A DNA stretch of 64,000 bases, from assembly GCA_015179045.1 (NCBI GenBank), contig WHUZ01000005.1, positions 930,001-994,000 on the forward strand, read 5' to 3'. The notes beneath the pieces were generated by a model. The model made no database searches, was not told the DNA's origin, and saw only the letters and a program-made list of their open reading frames with translations. This DNA comes from Kalaharituber pfeilii. Taxonomy: Eukaryota; Ascomycota; Pezizomycetes; Pezizales; Pezizaceae. This document shows positions 1 to 12,195 of the stretch, piece by piece (positions within the stretch are counted from its first letter, which is position 1; each line of letters opens with the position of its first letter). The position numbers were made by a program, and so were the translations under genes.

Positions 1-3000
1 CTCTGGAGCCACAACTCCCGGGGGAGTGGATTGGGGCAAAGATGAGGATGACGCACGCAATAACCAAGAGCGAAATGCACGCCACAAGCCCAGAACTTAC
101 CCTTATTTTGACTATCTGCCGTACCCAGTGGAAGATGAATCTGTACGCCAGGCGGCTCTCGACGAAATTTTGAGGAATCTCTATATCTCGATAGAAGCTG
201 GCGACTTTGCTCCAGGGGCTGTGCATTGGACCAGAGAGCTCAGATCATGGCTCTCACTAAAATTTGATCTCCCAAGAGCAACAAGAATAAAATTAGTGAA
301 ACTCTACTATGAGCTTTCTCTGGCGCCTGGAGTGGATCCAAATGTGTCGGAAAGATTTGCGAGTCTTTATTCCGTTCTTATGAAGTAACTTTCTCCAATC
401 CCTGTGTTTGTTTATTCCTCCTACCCGCTTGTGTACCCGAAATATTGAGAATTTGCTGCTACGGCAACAATAATAGATATGCTATTTCACACATCACTTT
501 TGCAAGTTCACTTACTGAGTGGTTCTCGTTTCTCACATGCATTAAAGGCGAAAACATTACCTGCGCCCAGGGAAAGATCTGATTTTGGATTGGAGACTCA
601 TGTTTAAAGAGCTCAAAGCCTATGTACTTCCTCAGGAAACTGGGTTCATCCATACCACCACCTTGAAAAGAAATGTGCGCACTCTGAATAAGATGTGCAG
701 TTTCGCTCAGTTATACTATGACCCTGAAGAACTTCCTGCTATGTTCCAAGAGTTCATGCCTTATGTATGACCCTAATTCCAATTGTGCAGTAGCAATGTC
801 CTTCATAGCATCCGGCCCACCGTGATGCTCTTGGGACGGTGCAGGGACCAACGCTGACCCTTTTTAGTTTTCAACTTCGTTTGTCGAGGGCGCCTTTGTT
901 GTAGTGGGCTTGTTTAATTTGCTTCTACCGACTACACCACCTCCACCAAATCGTCCAGAGCTCCAGCCTTCTTATTACCTACCAAGTGAGACCTCTCATG
1001 TTCCTGAAGCCGACGGATCTTGTTTTTCACGCGTGCTAATCTGTGGTAGCACTGTTTCATTTGTGGTCCTTGGTCAATCGGTCGAAGACCTTTGATATCA
1101 GCTTTCTGGACTATTTCTCTCGATTGGCAAGAGACTTATTGCCGGCCTCCCATATCCCATTTGGGGCCCATGGAATATTTACAAAGGATCAATCTGACCT
1201 CATATTTACTGCAATTCTGCGCCTCTTGGAAATTCCTGTTGGAATGTCCAACTCTCCATATAGTTCAGTTGTGGACAGTAGCTCTGGCTTAGCGCACCCA
1301 TTGGAAAGAGATCAGCGAAAGCATCCATTCATACACTCTATTGGTAGATGGATTGTTATGTCTTTGTCCGGAAGCTCACTGAATCACGAGGATTCGATTA
1401 TGCATGATCTAGAAGGCCTAATCCAGGCAGTAGAGACATTCTTTCATCCTTCCAACTCAGGAAACTGGACTAGAACGCTTTCTCAATTGGTGTTCTACCT
1501 TACAGACTTTTTCCTAATGAGATGGAATAAGGAGCAAAACGGGGAGATGGAGGTGCCCGATGCTAGAAGATTAACACCAGAGCTTAAACGAAGATTTGTC
1601 ATTTGTTTGAAAGATGTCACTTTTATGGGTATCTACTCGAAGAGTGATAATGCCATGACCTTCTCACTGTCTGCCTTACAAGGACTGGCATATTTAGAGC
1701 CACAATTGATTCTCCCTGGAGCTCTTCAACGCATCTACCCATCAATGCAGGGACTAGTAGAAGTTCACAGAACAACGTCTTCGCTGAGATCACTTGGGGT
1801 TCTAGCTCGTGTCCTGGTTCGTACGAAAGGCTTCAGGTGTCATGTGACTACCTTGATGGGCCTTGCGCTTCCAGGAATTGATGCCAACGATCTGGATAAG
1901 ACGGTGAATTCATTACATTTCATTCAGTCACTTGCATACAATATTCCTTTTGTTAACCTAGATACAACTACAGAAAGGGAGGGAAGAGGTAGCCATGTTG
2001 CTTTGGATTGGATCAGTCAGGAGGTTGACCGGCTTGAAAGGGAAGGAGCTGAGGTTGCTATTGACTACGATGCAGAGTTAACCGACGATCAAGAGGAAGA
2101 GGTTTTGCGATCCTCGACAGCAGCGTTTGGGGACTTTGTGATTGCCTTTTTGGGAAGGGTCTTCACTCTCTTAGAAAACTTACCAGATACGGCAAGGGTA
2201 AGAGGTGGTTCACCAGAAGAGACTGTGGTTAACACCCTGCCTGGCGTCTTTACTCCTCTTTTGGCGGCACTATCACCAGAACTATATGATATTGCGTTGG
2301 TGAAGATAGTTGATTTCGTCGGGAATCATGTGGAAAATGCGGCGAGGGATGCCATGTCCTTCATCTGCAATAGCCTTTGCAAAGTCAATCCCGAGAAGGC
2401 CTTAAGAAAACTTCTTCCAGTTCTCATTAGCAACATTCGATCAGAGATTGAGGAAAATGGTGCTGCATCAACCAGGCACTCCGGTCCGGATATCCTTCCC
2501 AGGGACAGAGGCCTGGTTTGGCATCTTAGCATTCTATGCATGTCCATTGTTCATGCTGGAAGAGCGGTTATGAACCACCGCAAAGAACTACTTCTTCTCG
2601 CGGAGTATCTGCATCGTACCTGTAAAGGGTTACCAACGGTACACATATCAAATTTCATTCACCATCTACTCATTAACCTTACTGGAATTTACACAATTGA
2701 TTATTCATTATCAGAGCCTGGAGAGGTAATTGATGTGGATAACTGGGGGAAAGAGTATGATCCTAAGAAACTCACAATCAAATGGCATGTGCCGATGAGA
2801 GATGAACTAGAGTTCGCTGTTGAGCTATTCCGGACACATGCTGAGGGTGCCATGAACACAATTGCTTCTTTGACAAGCGAGAATTCTCCAATAAAACGAG
2901 ATGGAACCGGCAAGGATTGGTCTGATGAGATGACTCGAAATCTTACATTACTGAGATTGATTGTTTCTGGCGTCTCAAACCTCTTTGATGCAAAACGGGT

Positions 3001-6000
3001 ATCGTCACTTAATGGGACGCCTTCTACTGCAGAATCTCTTGACAATGAAGATGCTGAAATGGGTGGCATTGATGATGACAGTATATCACAACCAAAGGAG
3101 GAACTTGGGGAGGCGGCAGATGAAGAAGTCCAACCGACGAGGAAGTACCCAGCGGGTTATGTCTTTCAGGATACATCTGACCCACTTTATGTCATATTGC
3201 ATGCTCTGAGAGAGAAGATAGGGGAAACGTTGCATCAAGCTCACATTTTCCTCAAAACATCTCAGCAAGATGATGTTCAATGTTTCAATGCCCTGTACAC
3301 GGTATGGTTTATCCTCATTGAAAGGAAAATAAGAAACTGACAACTTAGGCATATAAATCATGGTTTCTTGATGTCGGCACTGAAAGATCAGCTCAGGTGC
3401 TTGACAGAGTAACTCGAGTTTTCGCGGCCGATATCCACCCTTTCAAGGTCAGCGGTCTAAGAAAGAAATATCCCAGGCCACTTCTTCTCCGAAGAGCTCA
3501 TGTCTACCACCTTCAACGAATGAGACACAATGCAGGACCTCGCCCCTTGTCGCCTATGGATGCACTACTCTTGGTCGATCTTGCCGAATCCTGTGTTTCT
3601 CTCTACACGGATATTCGGCGGCACGCCCAGAGCGCAGGGGAAGCCGCCGTGAGAGTCATCATAGCTGCACGCCCGCTTGTAATACCGTCACTCCTAGATG
3701 CTTTTGAGAAAGCTATAAAAGAGAATGATTATCCTAGGATTAAAGGAGCAATGTATTCTCTACTTTATGGCAGTCTATCGAAGACAGCTGGGAGAGACTG
3801 GAGGTTTGCTCCAAGGCTCATTAAAGCCTTTATAGCTGCAAGTACGGCCGATAAACCATCAGTACAGAAACTAGCAACAGCCACCACTTATGCTGTTATG
3901 GAATACGGAAAGCCTGTCGAGAAGATGGTTTTACTAAATGAAGACAATGTCAGGTCAATAAAGCCAAAGGAGGACCTTTTAGCCCTCATTGCTAAAAAAA
4001 GGGCCAAGATTGTCAGCAAAAGAAAGAAAATTGAGGCTAAGAAAGCTCAACTTACCCTTGAACTAGTCGAGCTGGCTAAAAACTCACATTGGAAGACAGA
4101 AAGCAGGACAGCTACACTTTTGATCAATTTGGGCCTCAGATTTGAGACTATCAGCCCGGACAGCTTGATTGAGCTAATCACTAATGGCACAATTGACACC
4201 CATCCAGGCTTACGAGGATTATATTCAGGGGCCATTATCGCCCTTTTCTGTTTGATTGAGTTGAGAGCCACATGTGGCCATGATTATAAGAAGTTTCTTT
4301 TGGATATTGTGGAGAATCCCACCAAAATTATGGTGCCCACTAGGAGAGATGAATCATGCTGGACAGAAGAGTTCTTAACGTCATTCTCAAAACCGGCAAC
4401 AGACTATTTCATCGATCAAGACTACCACGGATGGTTGGTCTGGGAGAAGGAAATGATTGCTTTTCTGGCCAATCCAGAGGAAGAAATTCAGTACGACGAC
4501 ATTGAGCAAAACGCTCGTAAGCAGATAGGGAGATGCCTCACAGTGGAATGGTATAGGAAAGCTTTTGAGTTCATGAAGCAGGAGCCCAGAGACACCGGGT
4601 CGGATAGGTTCAGAGTTGCCACTGCGATGCTCCTACAATTCACATTTGATTTGATGAAAGATGGTCTAACAGCCGTTACCTTCGACGACATCAAAGAATT
4701 GACATTAGAGATTTATGGTGACGGGTCTGATAAGCATCAGCATCGAGCTGCCTCAGAGATCCTAGGCGCGTTGGTATGTGCATATAGGGATGGACCAGTC
4801 AAGCATCGGGTTGAAATGTGGCAGTTTGTGTTCCCTATGATAAAGCAAATATTCGAGGACGCGTTGAACCCTGAGAATCTCTCTTATTGGACGTCATTCC
4901 TGCATCTAATTTTGGTAGAGTTCCTTATCCTGTTTCCATTTTGCTCTGCTAACTTTTTGACAGCAAGGCAAAGATCCACGGAGATCGTGGCCTGTTATCG
5001 AATATCTGACTTCGCTCCGCCTGGACATGTCTTCTAATGCAGCTTTCAAAGAGTCTTCCAAGATACAACTTCTCCATAATTGCATTTTAGAAGCCGGATG
5101 GCATTTCCAGTTTGATAGCCCTATTCTTAAAGATTTTCTCGAACATCTCGACCATCCCTATAAGGGCGTTCGGGAAGCAATGGGCCAGACTATGGCTACA
5201 ATTTTTCGGACACGCTATCATGAATCATATAGAGACGTGAAGACCCTGATGGACGCTCAGCATGCTGCTTCCTCAATTGGAACATTCCCATATCAACCAA
5301 CCACCGAGTTTACAGCCTTAATGGAGGGCATCTTCCAACGACTCGAGAAATGGCGGCATGAACGGCGCCCCGGGCAGCAAAGCCAGTCTTCATACACTGC
5401 TGGCTCGAAAACTGTATTGTTGTGGCTCGATACATGCTTGACATCGTATGAATGTACAACTCTACTTCCGTTCTTCCCAAACCTTTTCATGACGGAGATG
5501 CTGCACATGATGGATGTAAAGGAAGATCCTGAACTCATGACCCTTGCATATCATGTTTTCAGGCATCTTCCCAATATCCCGCATCCACCAGGGCAGGATA
5601 AGGAGTTCATTGCGTCTCTCATTCGTATAGGCAAAACTGCAACATCATGGCATCAGAGGCTTAGGATTCAAATCAATATCCAAGTCATCTATTTCCGTCG
5701 ACTGTTCCTTATTTCTCAAGAACAACAGCAGGATTTGTTTAACTGCGTCAGCGAGATGCTCGAGGACGCACAGCTCGAGGTTCGTCTAGGCGCAGCTACC
5801 ACTCTATCTGGCATGATCCGATGCTCACCAGTCCGAATCCGCGACAAGATGCTCGAATACCTAAAGGAGAAATTCACAAAGATGTTGATTGAAAATCCCC
5901 TTCCCCGCAAGACTGGCTTTGGTACTCCGACTCCAGATTACACTAGGATAACTATTATCCGGCATGCTGCTGTCCTTGGCTTAGGGGCTTTGGTTCAGGC

Positions 6001-6275
6001 ATTTCCCTATCAGTCTCCACCGCAGAAATGGTTACCAGAGGTTCTAGCGACGCTTGCTGTGCGGGCTTCTGGTGACCCAGGGATGGTCGGGAAGAGTGTC
6101 AAAACTGCTCTAAGTGAGTTCAAGAAAACCCGACAGGATACTTGGCACGTGGACATGAAAGTAAGTTTCTTGTCTTTCGAATGGTATATGGCACTAGCTA
6201 ACCAACCTCTAGGCATTCACACCAGATCAGTTGGAGGACTTAGAGGGCGTGTTATGGAAAAGTTATTTTGCCTAG
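1..6275 (+). CDS. BLM10: Proteasome activator Blm10/PA200, 5' partial
   Basis: Blm10/PA200 is a HEAT-repeat protein that caps the 20S proteasome core and promotes ATP-independent degradation. The reading frame is already open at base 2, so the start codon lies upstream of the window. Exons read by eye: <1-384, 548-764, 868-985, 1050-3301, 3349-4914, 4964-6160 and 6213-6275. All junctions keep frame, giving about 1,931 visible residues; the family is around 2,000. Recognisable family segments are the N-terminal PYFDYLPYPVEDE and GAVHWTRELRSWL stretches, the FHLWSLVNRSK segment, and SGLRKKYPRPLL after the fourth intron. The C-terminus reads WKSYFA, the place of the HbYX-like proteasome-opening tail, but with Phe where yeast and human have a penultimate Tyr. 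Introns are 163, 103, 64, 47, 49 and 52 nt. It converges on HOP1. Confidence 0.95.
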
Positions 6276-6717
6276 TCACCGCTAGGGACGAGTAGATTGG
6301 GCTAATTCATGTTGGATAATCATACTAAGCAATACGAATGCAAGTGTCATTATGGTTGTCTAAGGTGTTGGGTTCAAGCTCTAAGGGATAATGGTTTACT
6401 GTCATGATTCATGTACATCTGAACATTTCACATAAGGAATTTGAGAGAATATGGACTAGATATTTCTTAATTTAGAATAATATGGGATTCTAACTGAATA
6501 GAACATGACATGTAGCTTAGTGTGCAATGCAGCTGCCATAGTTGTTGTAAATCTCAATGGTCTGCAATGGGCATTAGCATCTGACATTCTTTGGATAAAG
6601 CTTTTATTTTTATTATTTTTTTTTTTTATAAATTATAGTGAATTAAGATCACTTCCAGTTATAACAGAGTTCAAAACCTACAGTATGCAGGATAAAAATC
6701 TTTCCATCTCATCAAAC
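6276..6717. other. Convergent 3' intergenic spacer BLM10/HOP1
   Basis: This spacer separates the stop codons of two convergent genes. It holds an AT-rich stretch with a T run near 6608-6627, consistent with 3' untranslated and polyadenylation sequence. I see no gene in it. Confidence 0.6.
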
Positions 6718-9519
6718 TTAGAAGACTGCAGGAAATAGAACACCTTCCTCACAAACTCCAACATGCTTGCGCCATGGACTTGCTTCAATTCTATTTCCCC
6801 GCGCTTCAACATTTGAGGCTTGTTGGACAGTCTTTCGACTACTTCCTGGTTCATCAAAGTCGATGTCCATATGAGCTACCTTCTGAGATTCCGCTACATG
6901 TACTGTAGCTTTTGCTTTGCCAAGATGCCTAAATGACGATGCTGCTTGGTGTCGTTTTAAATTATCAGAACCATGATCCAGTTCATCCCCAGTTTCGCTT
7001 GCGCATGCCGGTGTATGTATGCGTTGAGAAAAACAAGTCTCCTGTAGCGAGCCATTAGGAGCTCCAAATGTACAAGGGAGGTCAAACTGAAATTATAGTT
7101 AGATTGATATCCAGTATGGGCGGAGAGTGTGAAACTTACATGATGGGAAATCTTGGTTAAAGGATCGAAATACTCCACATCCATCTTGCGTATTGTGTCC
7201 TCGGTTTTAATCACAGTGTACTTGGATGTTGTATTACTTCCCTTCTTATGACTACGATTTGTCTTTGTAGTAATAAATCCTTCACTTTCCAGACATCTTG
7301 TAATTTCCAGTGCCATTTGTAAATCGCATCCTATACAAATAAGAATCGGAACCGATTAGAGAATGTCTGACGGGGCATACCAAGTAGCTCCGCGAACTTT
7401 TTGTTTGTTGTAGGATACCCATCATCCCATACTTTTTTCAAGCCCTTTCGGAAAAGGGCAAGAACATTCATTTCCTCGAGCAATCTGAATTCGGTTGGAA
7501 GCAGACAGGAATAGCAGGCAACAAAGTCTGGTATCCGCTCATCATTTGCGTTTTTATACCCATAGCAGTGAACATGAAGCCACCCATTGCATATTTCACA
7601 AGCAATCTGCAGCGGTCAGCAAGCGTTGTAAAATGTAACATACTTGAGAGGTTCAATTACCATGTCTCCATCTTCTTCCCTGTCTCCGCACTCACAAGTT
7701 ACAATATCCACTTCTGAGGTTTTCTTTTGGCTCTGATTTCGCTGATTTTCATTTAGCTTTGCCCTCAATAACTTTGCCCGTTCCAGTTCTGCTATTTTGC
7801 TATTTGATAGCTTCAATTTTTGTGAAGCTACTACATTGGAGATTGGAAGTTGAGAGAGTATCGAATCATCCATTGGCACTACACCTGCTTCATCATCCTG
7901 ATCGGGCACATGGGAGGTAATAAAGGGAGCCTCTCTCTTGTGAACAGCCATTTGAGTCGGCGGAGCTTGCGCGGGTTGTTGCGAAACGGCTTGCGGTGAG
8001 ATTTGCAAAGAACTGTTTGTATCAGGCTGGGTTTCAACCAAGTCGTCTCTATGCTTGGGTGAGAGTAACTTGTTCAAGCTACGGTTAGCATGGTTATTAC
8101 CTTCCCTTGAGATTATGCACTTACCATCTGACGAAAAGCATTTGCTTCCCTCAGTTCGCGAGCGTCTTTTTCTAGACCATTCTTACATGGACTGGCATTA
8201 ATGATAGATTTCTTTATCAATATGGAATCTCGAAGCGGTTGGCAAGCTTCTACTCCAGGTTGCGATTGCCCTTTACCCAAGGTGAAATTATGCTCAGCAG
8301 GCACAGGACCATTGATGCTTGGAGCCTCAATATCCTCATCAATATGCACCAGCTGGGTTCGTACACGTTTGACTCGAGTTTGAATTTCATCGGGCTCATG
8401 AAAAGCAGCTACTTTCAAGGACACACTAGAAAATCAGTGAGAATGTTGATGAGAAAGAAGGTGTATGTAAATTACGAACCCATGATGCCCAGTAGCAACT
8501 GAGCCGCAAACAATTTTATTTAGGACTGAATTCTTTGTATCTTCGCGGAACTTCAATCTATTCTCTTGGGGAAAAAGTCTCCTGAAAAAGGGAGGACTGT
8601 AGGTTTCTGGCGTCCAGTCTGTATAATGAAGACGGATTGTCAAATATCGTGTGTCTGAACACGCCACGCAACTTAGTCATTGCTCAACACTGCCAAAGAT
8701 TGTGAGAGAGCAACCTGGAATAGGTGGTAGATTCTGTGTAATTAGAATTAATCGCCGCATCACGTGCTGAATGCTTCTGCTGGTATTGGCTACGGTGATT
8801 TCATTTCCTTGAGTGTCTTTCACGTTGAAGCCCGTTGGAGTCACTGGGCTTCCGTCATTATTGAGACGGTATGAGAAGGAAAACGTATATGTTTCAGCAA
8901 TAACATCAGGTTTATGTTCATCCTTATATATAGCTAATTGGACAGCCTTCAGATAGGTTTTAGCTAGAGCCTCGAAGATACCATGCTCCTGATCGCTTTG
9001 TGTCAGAAAGTATGAACCAAGTTAAGATGAGGATCACCAACAAGCCAATTTAAAAGATGATTAGCTTCAGCTGAGTAGCCTCTTTTCAATCTTTTCATTC
9101 TGGTTCCTAGATCTGTCCCACCACGCTCATGATTACCTTCGCCAGATTCACTGTTAGCAAACCAATGGTAGTTTGCCAGCGGTGTGTCATGTCCACCATA
9201 GCGGACTTCTTCGAACGATTCCTCCGGGAGTAATCCCCTGCTCCATATGCAGTATATAAGCAGCTGTAAGCAAGAATTGAACCAGAATGTATGTACCGCA
9301 AGAATGTAAGGCATCCAAACTACACGAAAAAGGTTACTCATCATGAAAAAACTCTTGAAACGGTGTCACTGTGCTTACAGATGCTCCGAGTAGTGTCTTG
9401 ATAATCTCCAAGCTTTGCTCTTGCTTGATCGACTGTTTAACGACTTCTATTTCTTTGGCCTTTTGAAGTGACTTCGGTTGAAGCCTCACACGCTGGGTTT
9501 GACGGCCACCTATCTGCAT
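6718..9519 (-). CDS. HOP1: Meiotic chromosome axis protein Hop1 (HORMA + PHD finger)
   Basis: Hop1 builds the meiotic chromosome axis and promotes interhomologue recombination. Nine exons, listed 5' to 3' on the minus strand: 9519-9379, 9263-9042, 8988-8715, 8654-8480, 8425-8125, 8068-7661, 7606-7381, 7330-7140 and 7086-6718. They join in frame to 768 aa. The HORMA domain covers roughly residues 20-265, with segments RGLLPEESFEEVRYGG and ETYTFSFSYRLNNDG. A C4HC3 PHD finger at about 496-545 spans an intron: CEC ends exon 6, and CEIC, HVHC and CYSC are in exon 7. A winged-helix-like stretch follows (about 550-640), the arrangement of the yeast Hop1 chromatin-binding region. The start ATG (MQIGGRQTQ) directly precedes the HORMA domain. 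Two introns use less usual donors, GTTGGT and GTTCGT. A closure motif in the C-terminal tail is expected from the family but not identified. Confidence 0.92.
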
Positions 9520-9932
9520 TGCAGCACAAAGCAGGAAGTGTATTGAGTTCAAATATAAAGGAAAGGTAATGAGGTAGCCGTTTCCTAGGGATGTTACGTT
9601 CTGGACAGAAAGAGAGTTTTGTAAAGTCACATATGCTGAGCATTAAATTCTGGACAGAAAGAGATTTTTGTAAAGTCACATATGCCGAGCATTAAATGCA
9701 AGCCTACCTACTTCCCAAAGGGGGCAAGGTTTGTGGCACTTGCCAAAACGGGAACTTACGTATTTGGAAATCTTGGCAGACCCATTCATGACGAACTTCA
9801 GTTGAGGGTAAGCGACATATACCCTGCAACCAAAAAACTAGCGTATCGTTGCATATTACCCCACATCCTCCATCATCAGCTGAAGTTTAGATACATAGTT
9901 TCCATACTTCCTTCCACCCCCCCTTTCGCACA
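9520..9932. promoter_or_regulatory. Divergent promoter region HOP1 / deaminase
   Basis: This 413-bp spacer lies between two divergent start codons and should hold both promoters. Its main visible feature is a 49-bp tandem duplication (9599-9696). A pyrimidine-rich stretch sits just before the deaminase ATG. I could not assign transcription-factor sites with confidence. Confidence 0.6.
9599..9696. repeat. 49-bp direct tandem duplication in divergent promoter
   Basis: Copy 1 (9599-9647) and copy 2 (9648-9696) both begin TTCTGGACAGAAAGAGA and end GAGCATTAAA. They differ at only about two positions. The high identity suggests a recent event. It lies about 80 bp upstream of the HOP1 ATG. Confidence 0.9.
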
Positions 9933-10481
9933 ATGGCTGAGAGACTCAGTCATCTAGATTACCTTAGACTTGCTTTAAATGAGGCTCATACATGCGTCCC
10001 GACACCCACTGCTTTTTGTGTCGGCGCAGTCATTGTGGATGATTCTACCAATAAAATTATTGCCACAGGCTACTCGCGTGAATTACCCGGAAATACACAC
10101 GCCGAACAAAATTGCCTCACGAAACTTCTTTCTGCTGAAGCGAAAGCAAGAGACGTCTCAAGCTTAGACGGCCCTGTAGGGGATGAACCATTAGATGATC
10201 GGGCTACGTGCAGTCTATACACTACAATGGAGCCATGCTCTGAGCGACTTTCTGGCAATATGCCTTGCACCGACTCCATCCTCAGATATAACGACTCTGC
10301 AGATAGGAAGCTGAGAGGGCTAGGCAAGATCAAGACAGTATATGTGGGAGTTAAGGAGCCACAAACCTTCATAATGAATAATGTGGGTCAACGGAAATTG
10401 GCTAGCGGGGGCGTGGATTACATCTATATTGAAGGGCTGGAGAAGGATATTTTAGAAGCTGCGCAACGGCAGTCTGAGTAG
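9933..10481 (+). CDS. Cytidine deaminase-fold protein, Rib2/DRAP deaminase-like
   Basis: Intronless 182-aa protein with the zinc-dependent deaminase signature. His56-Ala-Glu58 (in GNTHAEQN) supplies a zinc ligand and the catalytic glutamate. Pro101-Cys102 and Cys112 (in MEPCSERLSGNMPC) supply the other ligands. The PC-x9-C spacing is longer than the usual PCxxC. This spacing and the segments AFCVGAVIVD and GYSRELPGNTHAEQ resemble the deaminase half of fungal Rib2, which deaminates a diaminopyrimidine intermediate in riboflavin synthesis. The pseudouridine-synthase half found in yeast Rib2 is absent, so this is a stand-alone deaminase. The start is the first ATG after a pyrimidine-rich leader and gives a complete fold. 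It could alternatively be another nucleoside or nucleotide deaminase. Confidence 0.8.
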   Translation: MAERLSHLDYLRLALNEAHTCVPTPTAFCVGAVIVDDSTNKIIATGYSRELPGNTHAEQNCLTKLLSAEAKARDVSSLDGPVGDEPLDDRATCSLYTTMEPCSERLSGNMPCTDSILRYNDSADRKLRGLGKIKTVYVGVKEPQTFIMNNVGQRKLASGGVDYIYIEGLEKDILEAAQRQSE

Positions 10482-11497
10482 TGGGTGAATTTTACGATTT
10501 GTCACCATTCTGCGTGTATGTAGGAAATTGCTCTAAGCTCACTACTGCTGTCTACTTGGTATCAAGGCAAAGTACCAGTTCGGAGTCGCAAATGGTCAAC
10601 CATTTTGCTACACTTGTACATTTTCCATTGAAACGGATGTGTAAGATTACTTCTGAATTGAGGGCTCAAATTGCAGCTTATTCGGTGAGGTGGACTTTCA
10701 CTTGGTCATTTGGAACCAAGAGTAAGCAACAATCTATTGTGGTTTCTATATCATAAGTGATGTGGTGTCTCTCGACGGATCACGTTGTACTATTTGGGAA
10801 TGGGAACGATTCTCGGACCGCACTAGACTGAACCTGTGCGAAGTAACAAGCCACAGTAAACTTAAACGCGAACAGAATTTAGGCACGAAATATGTAGTAG
10901 CGGATGACTTATCCAAAAAAACAAGCAGTCAACAATACAAAAACTCCTAAGGATTTTAAATACAAAAATGTTCAGCTGTAAACGGCATACTACAAAATGA
11001 TCCAAAGGCCGTAAAAAGTTTCTGATATACAAGTGTTCGGAGGAACAACATTCACAATACAATTTTCAACTTCTCAAAGCTAATTGGCTTTCAAACCGAG
11101 TGTGTTTTGTTTGTTTTCTGTTTTTCTTGATCTGGGTCGTATTCACAAGCCAACGGCCATAGATTATCCTCAGACCTAGGCCTCAACAATGTCAGCAAGT
11201 AAACCCTACCCAAGTACCCTGAGCACCTCAGTAACCCGACCCATACATGGAATTCCCTGCTCAACAAAACCTTCCCCTCAATGTTAACTCCCTATGTCCC
11301 CCGCAGCCTTTTCAAGATGATTTAACCCATACATTATGAAAATGATTCCATAACAAAAGAGACCAAGTAATGCGTAACGTTACTTCGTAACTAAAAAGTT
11401 CAAACAAGCAAAATGCACCCACGCACCAAGGCGTAGTATTGTGGATTCAACAACAATCAGCGTTTCCCTAACAATAGAGCGGCGAGCAAAAGGAGAG

Positions 11498-11530
<33 letters not shown>

Positions 11531-12195
11531 TGAAATGAAAATAAAAATAAAAATAAAAATAAAATAATAAAATACTTCAGTCTTCATCAGAGCATTAAAA
11601 ACTCGATGTGATTTGAGTCATGAAAATGCGCAGGATAAAGAAAGCTAAGGTATCAAAGAAGGCGAATTCACCAGGGGTAAAAACACAGGAGTGAAAGCTT
11701 AAACAACCGCCAAACAAGCAGCAGATCAAGCGTGAATTATCAAAACGAAGCAAAAAGGGAACGGTTTTATAGATGGATAAATAAATAAACTATCACCACG
11801 TCCCAATCCCTAGTTCCATGGTATAATGGAAATAAGTGGTATAAATAAATTAATCGAAAAAAAGGAATGGGAAATAAAATCCACAGATGACGTGTTATCT
11901 TCATGAACTTCTTGTGAAACGCACCAGCCCCAAGAAAAATGAATTGATACGGTGAATACATTACCGCAGCTGCTGGATACGATTGCTATTCTTTCATTTG
12001 ATTTGTTTTGTTATTTTTCTTTTTTTCTTTTTTTCTTTTTTTTTTCTCAAATCGTGGCTGATTGCGGATACCAGTGCAAGAGGGGGACAGCTATCCGTCC
12101 ACTTCATCTACATTTCCTCGATATTAGAAACCTTCCATAACCTTTTTGACCGATCCTAGCTAGCATACAGCTACCATACACTAGTATCCTAACGG
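10482..12195. other. Intergenic spacer with poly-A tract
   Basis: About 1.7 kb lies between the convergent deaminase and CDC4 stop codons. It contains a run of about 31 A at 11498-11528, followed by A-rich (AAATA)n sequence to about 11570, and T-rich sequence near 12000-12047. No conserved coding segment or RNA gene was recognised. Confidence 0.6.
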
